Source of the DNA: Acidimicrobiales bacterium
GTDB taxonomy: Bacteria > Actinomycetota > Acidimicrobiia > Acidimicrobiales > Palsa-688
Length of the DNA stretch: 13,434 bases
Direction of reading: 5' to 3'
Assembly: GCA_030039575.1 (NCBI GenBank)
Contig: JASHVH010000031.1
Location: forward strand, 1 to 13,434
The notes beneath the pieces are model-generated. The model did no database searches, had not been told where the DNA came from, and saw nothing but the letters and a program-made list of their open reading frames with translations. Positions within the stretch are counted from its first letter, which is position 1; each line of letters begins with the position of its first letter. The translations under genes and the position numbers were made by a program. This document shows, one piece after another, positions 8,785-13,434 of the stretch.

Positions 8785-9689
8785 CACGCGCTCCCTTGCT
8801 GGGAAGCCGCAGCCTGGTCGAAGTTCACGGCTACCGCCAGCTCCTCGACGCCCCGCACCAGCACAAGGTCCGCAGAGCCGGTGTCACCTGTGGCCAGCAG
8901 GGCCGCGGCCAGCTCCTCAACCGTGGTCACCGGCGTGCCACCGACCGAAACGATCAGATCCCCGCGACGGATGCCGGCCCGGTCGGCGGGCCCGGACTCT
9001 TCGACGGCGTGCACAAGGAGGCCGTCACGCTGCGGCAGGCCAACGGCGTGGCGAAGCCGACGGGCCACCCTGGGCGGCGCCAGGGCAACGCCGAGGCGCA
9101 CCCGTCGGGGCGACTCGCCCCGGGCCAGGGCGTCCACGCGCGCCTTCAGCTCCGACCCGGCCGGCAAAGCCAGGTAGAAGCCCTCACCGGGCCGGTGAGT
9201 ATTAATGCCCACCAGCCGTCCCTCGCTGTCGACCACGGGGCCGCCCGAAGAACCATGGGCCAGCGGCGCGCTGTGCTCGAGCGCCCCCGTGACGGTCCTT
9301 CCTTCGGGGCCCCTGAACGACAAGCCGAGGCCGGTGATGAAACCGACGCCCGCTCGCAGGCTGCGCCCACCCGGACGGCCCAGCCCGATCACCACCTCAC
9401 CCAGCTCGACGTCGCCCTCCGACCACGCCACCGCCGGGCTCCCACCGGTGTCGACCGACAGGACCGCGAGGTCACCCTCGAGGTCGGCCCCGGCGACGGT
9501 GGCCGTCGCCACCCTGCCGTCGGCGAACGACACCGCGGGCTCTCCCCGCAGGTTGTGGGCATTGGTCACTACCAGGCCATCTCCGACGATGACTCCGCTA
9601 CCGGCGGGCCCAACCCCAACGACCGAGGCCTGCACCGCTCCGATCACCTCGGTGACGGCCTTCGAAAAATCTCCCAACGACGTGCTCAC
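8784..9689 (-). CDS. HtrA-like trypsin-family protease with PDZ domain (first of a pair)
   Basis: A 301-residue S1C-type protease, shorter and more divergent than its downstream neighbour. The candidate triad is His45 in VTNAHNL, Asp73 in EGDLAVL and Ser148 in HGSSGGPV; all three are present, so it should be active. GEVVIGLGRPGG replaces the usual AIGNPLG. A PDZ domain covers about 198-288 (LGVALAP..., GLLVHAVEESGPADRAGIRR). There is no signal peptide or membrane helix, and the polypeptide starts almost directly with the protease fold, so a cytosolic location is inferred. The start is GTG at 9689 with AGGAGG (9695-9700) 5 bases upstream. It is divergent from the HxlR-family regulator across a short region with repeated half-sites, which suggests regulation by that protein. 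Confidence 0.9.
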   Translation of the reverse strand: MSTSLGDFSKAVTEVIGAVQASVVGVGPAGSGVIVGDGLVVTNAHNLRGEPAVSFADGRVATATVAGADLEGDLAVLSVDTGGSPAVAWSEGDVELGEVVIGLGRPGGRSLRAGVGFITGLGLSFRGPEGRTVTGALEHSAPLAHGSSGGPVVDSEGRLVGINTHRPGEGFYLALPAGSELKARVDALARGESPRRVRLGVALAPPRVARRLRHAVGLPQRDGLLVHAVEESGPADRAGIRRGDLIVSVGGTPVTTVEELAAALLATGDTGSADLVLVRGVEELAVAVNFDQAAASQQGSA

Positions 9690-9708
9690 GCTTTCCTCCT
9701 GGTCAGAC

Positions 9709-9738
9709 GTAACTTGTAACTTGCAAGTAAGAAGTTAC
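9709..9738. promoter_or_regulatory. Repeated GTAACTT half-sites: candidate HxlR operator in divergent promoter region
   Basis: GTAACTT is present twice in tandem (9709-9715 and 9716-9722) and once inverted (AAGTTAC, 9732-9738). A related AAGTAA (9725-9730) completes an inner palindrome, ACTTGCAAGT, at 9719-9728. This is the only AT-rich patch in the surrounding kilobase and sits between the protease gene start (9689) and the HxlR gene start (9824). TACT/AGTA-type half-sites are known for HxlR-family relatives such as YodB and HypR. A possible plus-strand promoter (TTGTAA 9714-9719, then 16 bases, then TACTGC 9736-9741) overlaps the repeats, which would give autorepression. That the HxlR protein binds here is inference. 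Confidence 0.6.
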
Positions 9739-9823
9739 TGCACGAGCGACGCGTAGCGGCGAGTTGCCCGCGAGATCCCAGGCCGGCGCCCAAGAGTTCG
9801 AGAAGTGGGAGGATGGAAGAGCA

Positions 9824-10249
9824 ATGACTGACGTGGCCGGTAACTCCGCGCTCGACGTAGCTATGGCCAGGGTCGGCGACCGTTGGACCTTGCTCGTGGT
9901 AGATGCCCTGCTGGACGGGCCGAGGCGGTTCACTGACCTCGAAGCGGCGGTGCCGGGCCTGGCCCCGAACGTCCTGTCCTCACGGCTCCGCCGCCTGGAA
10001 CGGGAAGGCATCATCGAGGCTGTCCCCTATTCGGAGCGGCCCACACGGTACGAGTACCGGGTGAGCCCTCAGGGCAGAGAACTGGCCGGTGCCCTGCGCC
10101 TGCTGGCCCGATGGGGAGCGCAGGCCACGGGGGGCGAGGCGGAGGGACCGCGCCACCGGTCCTGCGGCACCCTGCTCGAGGCCCGCTGGTACTGCCCGAC
10201 GTGTGAGAGGGTCACGGACCGGGCCGACGACGACATCGCCTGGCTCTAG
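9824..10249 (+). CDS. HxlR-family winged-helix transcriptional regulator with C-terminal Cys-rich tail
   Basis: A 141-residue DNA-binding protein. The winged helix covers about 8-100 with the family signature VGDRWTLLVVDALLDGPRRF (17-36), NVLSSRLRRLEREGIIE (49-65) as recognition helix and onward, and the wing YSERPTRYEYRVSPQGREL. The Cys that many HxlR proteins carry just before the first helix is absent (Ser8 is about in its place). Instead His111, Cys114, Cys124 and Cys127 (HRSCG...RWYCPTCERV) form a possible metal-binding or redox knuckle at the C-terminus. ATG 9824 is preferred because family similarity begins there; GGGAGG (9807-9812) and GGAAGA (9815-9820) lie upstream. An in-frame TTG at 9764 would add 20 unrelated residues. 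It is divergent from the protease pair and probably controls it and itself. Confidence 0.92.
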   Translation: MTDVAGNSALDVAMARVGDRWTLLVVDALLDGPRRFTDLEAAVPGLAPNVLSSRLRRLEREGIIEAVPYSERPTRYEYRVSPQGRELAGALRLLARWGAQATGGEAEGPRHRSCGTLLEARWYCPTCERVTDRADDDIAWL

Positions 10250-10253
10250 CCGG

Positions 10254-10341
10254 CCGTCCTCGGACGGAGGCGGCGGCTCGCAGCCGCCGGACCGAACTGG
10301 GAATGAAAAGTGCTCTCTCGCACACCTTTTCGTTCCCAGTT
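10254..10341. terminator. Three-hairpin convergent termination region
   Basis: The 99 bases between the HxlR stop and the convergent oxidoreductase stop hold three hairpins. First, CCGTC (10254-10258) and GACGG (10263-10267) around CTCG. Second, CGGCGGCT (10271-10278) and AGCCGCCG (10282-10289) with a 3-base loop. Third, a long stem (10295-10312 with 10323-10341) of 18 pairs with one G-U-type position and one bulged base. The third stem has an A tract in its left arm and a T tract in its right arm, so it can end transcription from both sides. Confidence 0.65.
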
Positions 10342-10348
10342 TGATCTT

Positions 10349-11212
10349 CTAGGCGACGGCCTCGGCTAACAACGTGACCTGGTCGAGGCGGCCGGAACCC
10401 GGGGCGAAGATCAGCTCATCGCACCCGCTCTCCCTGAAGCCCTCGATGTAGGCCTTGACCATTTCCGGGCTGGATGCCATCCCGGCCGCGATCCGGTCGG
10501 CGAAGGGCCCGAGCCAGGCGTAGTAACGCTTTATCGTCGAAATGGCTTCTTCCCGGGCCTCCTCGCCGATGGCGTAGTACGCCAACGACAGTTTGCGCGG
10601 GTGGCCGGGCCGGCCGGCGTCCTTCCAGGCCCGGTCGAACGCGCCGCCCCGGTCCAGGAACATGTCCGGCGTCCCGCCCCCCATTATCCAGCCGTCGACC
10701 AGGCCGGCCAGACGACGTAAAGCGGCGGGGCCGAACGCCCCGAGGATGATTGGAGGGCCCCCAATATTGACTGGCGGCGGCCCTACGGGCCCATCGAGGC
10801 CCCGCTCCTCGCCCCTCCAGATCCGGCGCAGTTCCTCCACTTGTTCGGCGAGGCGCTGGCTTCGCCCCCCTACCGGTAGCCCGCTGGCGGTGTAGTCGTC
10901 GTCACGGCCGCCCGTCCCGACCCCGAGCACGAGGCGGCCCCCGGAAATGCGGTCCAGCGAAGCGGTTTGTTTGGCCAGTAAGGCCACATTGGCGTGGAGC
11001 GGCGCCAGCAGGATGGACGTCGTGAGCCGGATCCGCTCGGTAACCGCCGCTGCCGCCGACAGCGCGATCAGGTCGTCGTAGTTCGGGTAGACGAGGCGGC
11101 CCACGGTACCGAGACTGACAAAACCGGCCTCTTCGGCTCGTTTTGCCCAAGTGACGAGCGTTTTGCCATCAAGGTCGGCGACTTGCGTCGGCAGACCGAT
11201 GCCGATCTCCAT
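10349..11212 (-). CDS. LLM-class (luciferase-like) flavin/F420-dependent oxidoreductase
   Basis: A 287-residue TIM-barrel oxidoreductase of the bacterial luciferase superfamily, expected to use FMNH2 or F420; the substrate is unknown. Family blocks are present: MEIGIGLPTQ at the N-terminus, ITERIRL-type block AAVTERIRLTTSILLAPLH (55-73), ASLDRISGGRLVLGVGTGGR (84-103), the nucleotide-side block PPIILGAFGPAALRRLAGLV (153-172) followed by DGWIMGG (173-179), and a C-terminal GCDELIFAP (263-271). The length is at the short end of the usual 280-350. The start is ATG at 11212 with AAGGAGG (11221-11227) 8 bases upstream, an excellent site. It is a single-gene unit, convergent with the HxlR gene and separated by 227 bases from the sigma-factor gene upstream. 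Actinobacteria carry many such paralogues, so function cannot be assigned from sequence. Confidence 0.92.
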   Translation of the reverse strand: MEIGIGLPTQVADLDGKTLVTWAKRAEEAGFVSLGTVGRLVYPNYDDLIALSAAAAVTERIRLTTSILLAPLHANVALLAKQTASLDRISGGRLVLGVGTGGRDDDYTASGLPVGGRSQRLAEQVEELRRIWRGEERGLDGPVGPPPVNIGGPPIILGAFGPAALRRLAGLVDGWIMGGGTPDMFLDRGGAFDRAWKDAGRPGHPRKLSLAYYAIGEEAREEAISTIKRYYAWLGPFADRIAAGMASSPEMVKAYIEGFRESGCDELIFAPGSGRLDQVTLLAEAVA

Positions 11213-11313
11213 TTCCGGGCCTCCTTTTCGCCCCTTCCACGCTGGACCTAGCGCATGCTACTGGGGAGGCCGGGCGCCGCCCGCTACGCCCAACCTGGCG
11301 TCCTTCGAACTGA

Positions 11314-11354
11314 GCGCGAAAAAGCGCGTGGTACACCGCCAGCCCTTTTCGCGC
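11314..11354 (-). terminator. Dyad, possible terminator of the MFS-sigma transcript
   Basis: GCGCGAAAA (11314-11322) and TTTTCGCGC (11346-11354) form a perfect 9-bp inverted repeat about 90 bases after the sigma-factor stop on the minus strand. In an alternative minus-strand pairing, GCGCG pairs with CGCGC and is followed directly by TTTTT (11323-11319), the form of a weak intrinsic terminator. The remainder of 11213-11439 shows only the oxidoreductase ribosome site and GC-rich sequence. Confidence 0.35.
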
Positions 11355-11439
11355 ACGGTACCGTTTGCCACCGGGGCCCGGGCCTGCGGCGGGGGGCCGG
11401 GCGCTCTTTGGCCAAGGCCGACTACACCAGGGAGCGGGG

Positions 11440-12441
11440 CTACGCCCAGGCCGTGCCGCCGGGTGGCAGAGTGAGCGGGAGCCGGAACGATTCGTACAGA
11501 CCGGGATAGTCGAAGGCGGTAATGCGAGAAATGCCACCGGCCGATATCCGGAGGACCTGGACGTGGGTGCCTCGGAAGAGGCCGTCGGCGTCCAGCCGGT
11601 ACATGGCCAGTGCCGGCTGGCCGTTCGCTGATGTCTCCACCATCCGCCGGATCCCGGCGCCCCGCCTCGAAAAGACGGCCGCCGTGAACCGCAGCGTGGC
11701 CTCCCGCCCGGAAAACCAGGTGAGGCTGGGAGGCATTTCGGTGAGCACGTCCTCCCGCAACAGCCCGGCCAGCGAGTCGACGTCTGCGTCTTCGAACGCC
11801 TTCACGTAGCTCTCGAGCACCTCCCGGCGCTCCGGGTCGGGCGGGTCGGCCAGTTCGTCTTCGCTTGGTGCCAACTGGTCGAGCTGGACGCGCGCCCGCT
11901 GCAAGGCGCTGTTCACTGCGGCCGTGCTGGTGTCGAGGAACTCGGCCACCTCGGCCGCCCTCCAGGCCAGGACCTCTCGTAAGAGAAGCACGGCGCGCTG
12001 CTTGGCCGGCAGGTGCTGCAAAGCGGCCACAAACGCCAGCCGCACCGAGTCCCTCCTGACGGCGAGGTGGGCCGGGTCGGCCGGCGACGCCAGCCAGACG
12101 TCGGGGAGCGGCTGGAGCCAGGGGATCTCCGTGTGAGCCGGCCCCAGCGCCGGGCTCGTGCTGGCCTGGTTCAGGTCCGAGGGCAAAGTCCGGGCGGGCC
12201 GCGACTCGAGCCAGCTCAGGCAGGCGTTGGTGGCTATCTTGTAGAGCCACGTCCGGAGCCCACCTTTGGCCGGGTCGAACTTCCCGTAGGCCCGCCACGC
12301 CCGGAACAACGTCTCCTGCACCAGGTCCTCTGCCTCGCTCGCCGACCCCAGCATGCGGTAGCAGTGGGCCAGTAGCTCCCGTCTGAAGGGCTCCGCCGCT
12401 TGCGTGAACTCGTGGTTCAGTTCCGCCGGCGCCATGGTCAT
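11440..12441 (-). CDS. ECF sigma factor with C-terminal SnoaL-like domain (SigG-type)
   Basis: A 333-residue RNA polymerase sigma factor. Region 2 (about 19-84) includes FRRELLAHCYRMLGSASEAE and DLVQETLFRAWRAY with GGLRTWLYKIATNACLSWLE. Region 4 (about 133-187) includes AFVAALQHLPAKQRAVLLLR and AAEVAEFLDTSTAAVNSALQ, a clear helix-turn-helix. The linker PWLQPLPDVWLAS resembles the SigG-type ECF group. Residues about 205-320 form a SnoaL/NTF2-like domain (EVLESYVKAFEDADVDSLAG, then an FDYPGLY end). Such ECFs usually lack a separate anti-sigma factor, the fused domain modulating activity; none is seen here. ATG 12441 overlaps the MFS stop (ATGA), so coupling is likely; ATG 12435 is an alternative. 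The Shine-Dalgarno match is weak. A role in activating its own operon or exporter is inference. Confidence 0.93.
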   Translation of the reverse strand: MTMAPAELNHEFTQAAEPFRRELLAHCYRMLGSASEAEDLVQETLFRAWRAYGKFDPAKGGLRTWLYKIATNACLSWLESRPARTLPSDLNQASTSPALGPAHTEIPWLQPLPDVWLASPADPAHLAVRRDSVRLAFVAALQHLPAKQRAVLLLREVLAWRAAEVAEFLDTSTAAVNSALQRARVQLDQLAPSEDELADPPDPERREVLESYVKAFEDADVDSLAGLLREDVLTEMPPSLTWFSGREATLRFTAAVFSRRGAGIRRMVETSANGQPALAMYRLDADGLFRGTHVQVLRISAGGISRITAFDYPGLYESFRLPLTLPPGGTAWA

Positions 12442-13434
12442 CGGGTGCCTACCGGTTGGGCTGCCGTCGTCCGCGGTGCTAAGGCCACTGGCACTTCGGC
12501 CTCAGGCGCCGAGGCCCCAGGCCTCGGACCCCCAGGCGCCGAACCCGCAGGCGCCGAACCCCCGGGCGCCGAGGTGGTGCCTGCAGGGGCGGTGGCCGGC
12601 GCAGCTTCCGCCCGCCTCGCCCTTGAGGGTGCCCAGGAACCCGCCAGGGCGGCCAGCAGGGCCAGGCCGGCGCAGGCCCACAGGGCGGCCGAAAAGCCCC
12701 GGGTGAAGGCGCCCGCCGAGCTGTACGCACCGTGCTCGCTGAACACCGCGGCCACCACGGCGATACCGAAGGTCCCGCCCAGCTGCCGCAAAGTGTTCAG
12801 CGCTCCCGACGCTTTCCCCATGGCCCAGCGGGGGACAGAACCCAGGACGCAGTTTTGCACTGCCGGCATGGCCATCGAGGTCCCGCAACCCGACACCACC
12901 ATCGGCAGCACCATAGAAATATACGCCAGGCCCGGCTTGGCGATAAAAGCCAACCAGGCAAAGCCAAAACCCTGCAGGGTCAGGCCGGTGGCCAACAGCA
13001 CCCGCTCTCCGACCCGGTTTACAAGGGCGCCTGCCCTTGGCGCCACGAAGAAAAGGGTGGCCGTCCACGGGGCCAACCGTAGGCCCGCCCCCAGGGGCCC
13101 ATAGCGGAGCCCCGTCTGCAGGAACTGGGCCATGAAGAACGCCGCCCCGAACATCGATGCCATTTGCAGGAGGGCGGTCAGGTTCCCGGCCGAGAACCCC
13201 CGGGAGCGGAAGAACTGCATGGGCAACATCGGTTCGCCGGCCCACAGCTCCCATGCCACGAACGCAGCCAGCGCCACGACCCCGCCGGCCAGGGAAGCCA
13301 TGACCTCCGGGCCCCCCCACCCGAGGGTGCTGGCCCGGACGAGGCCCCATGTGAGGCCCAACGCCCCGGCGGTGACAAACGTCAGCCCGCCTATGTCCAG
13401 CCCCGCCTTCGGCCCGAAGCTCTCCGGGATGCGC
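12438..13434 (-). CDS. MFS drug exporter, DHA2 (EmrB/QacA-like) type, C-terminal part
   Basis: An inner-membrane proton-coupled multidrug exporter; the 5' part lies beyond the window, with 331 residues visible. The visible part opens with RIPESFGPKAGLDIGG, the usual DHA2 link between the first and second halves, and then shows about eight hydrophobic segments. LFFVAPRAGALVNRVGERVL resembles the loop motif between helices in the second half, and LGSVPRWAMGKASGALNTLR with QLGGTFGIAVVAAVF is typical of DHA2 members. The last about 55 residues are a Pro/Ala/Gly-rich cytoplasmic tail encoded partly by a 15-base tandem repeat. A TTG at 13361 is only an internal codon, since the frame is open to the window end. 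Substrate unknown. The stop overlaps the sigma-factor ATG. Confidence 0.92.
   Translation of the reverse strand, partial: RIPESFGPKAGLDIGGLTFVTAGALGLTWGLVRASTLGWGGPEVMASLAGGVVALAAFVAWELWAGEPMLPMQFFRSRGFSAGNLTALLQMASMFGAAFFMAQFLQTGLRYGPLGAGLRLAPWTATLFFVAPRAGALVNRVGERVLLATGLTLQGFGFAWLAFIAKPGLAYISMVLPMVVSGCGTSMAMPAVQNCVLGSVPRWAMGKASGALNTLRQLGGTFGIAVVAAVFSEHGAYSSAGAFTRGFSAALWACAGLALLAALAGSWAPSRARRAEAAPATAPAGTTSAPGGSAPAGSAPGGPRPGASAPEAEVPVALAPRTTAAQPVGTR
12503..12577. repeat. 15-base tandem repeat, five units, inside the MFS gene tail
   Basis: Five contiguous 15-base units begin at 12503, 12518, 12533, 12548 and 12563. The third and fourth differ at one base (CAGGCGCCGAACCCG and CAGGCGCCGAACCCC), while the others are more diverged. 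The unit length is a multiple of three, so copy-number change adds or removes five residues of the Ser-Ala-Pro-Gly tail without shifting the frame. Replication slippage is the likely origin. Confidence 0.8.

Noticed and set aside
8796..9719. Plus-strand open frame of about 307 codons opposite the upstream protease
   Set aside because: Same reason: the opposite strand encodes a recognisable protease with a good ribosome site.
9709..9738. Short repeats read as a CRISPR or iteron array
   Set aside because: Only three 7-base copies with no spacers; the position between divergent genes fits an operator.
11258..12298. Second minus-strand open frame overlapping the sigma factor
   Set aside because: It is shifted relative to the sigma frame; its Arg/Pro/Gly/Ala-rich translation has no domain, while the sigma frame has regions 2 and 4.

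Overview
The window is high-GC DNA (roughly two thirds or more G+C) with GTG starts, mostly clear Shine-Dalgarno sites and short or overlapping gene junctions. The gene content (type II citrate synthase, the L21-L27-Obg-ProB cluster, an actinobacterial-type SnoaL-tailed ECF sigma factor, an LLM flavin/F420 oxidoreductase, a nitrobindin and an HxlR regulator) suggests an actinobacterium, possibly of the class Acidimicrobiia. That placement is inferred from protein character and not from a marker-gene comparison. No rRNA, tRNA, CRISPR array, insertion sequence, integrase or phage gene was seen; this looks like ordinary chromosome.

Layout. 1-1285 (minus): citrate synthase, missing only its last few residues at the window edge. 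1286-1552: divergent intergenic region with a candidate rplU promoter. 1553-4569 (plus): rplU-rpmA-obg-proB. 4570-4620: short GC-rich hairpin region between convergent genes. 4621-7429 (minus, read right to left): glutamate decarboxylase, nitrobindin-like haem protein and an unrecognised membrane-anchored protein, spaced like one transcript. 7430-7698: gadB leader plus a strong intrinsic terminator for the genes upstream. 7699-9689 (minus): two trypsin-like PDZ proteases that overlap by one base. 9690-9823: divergent control region with repeated GTAACTT half-sites. 9824-10249 (plus): HxlR-family regulator. 10250-10348: three successive hairpins between convergent genes. 10349-11212 (minus): LLM-class oxidoreductase. 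11213-11439: intergenic with a dyad that may end the sigma transcript. 11440-13434 (minus): DHA2-type MFS exporter (N-terminal half outside the window) overlapping by ATGA an ECF sigma factor with a fused SnoaL-like domain.

How the genes may work together. The plus-strand cluster is housekeeping: ribosome, ribosome-assembly GTPase, and the first step of proline synthesis. The minus-strand groups look like small stress or accessory units: a GABA-producing decarboxylase with a haem/NO-type barrel protein; a protease pair apparently controlled by a divergent HxlR regulator; and an exporter coupled to a self-contained ECF sigma factor. I found no convincing new defence or mobile system. The points most worth a second look are the obg-proB junction, where two tiny ORFs form an unbroken stop-start relay; an Obg with a non-canonical G4 motif (SRAD in place of NKxD); and the HxlR/two-protease divergon with non-exported HtrA-like proteases.
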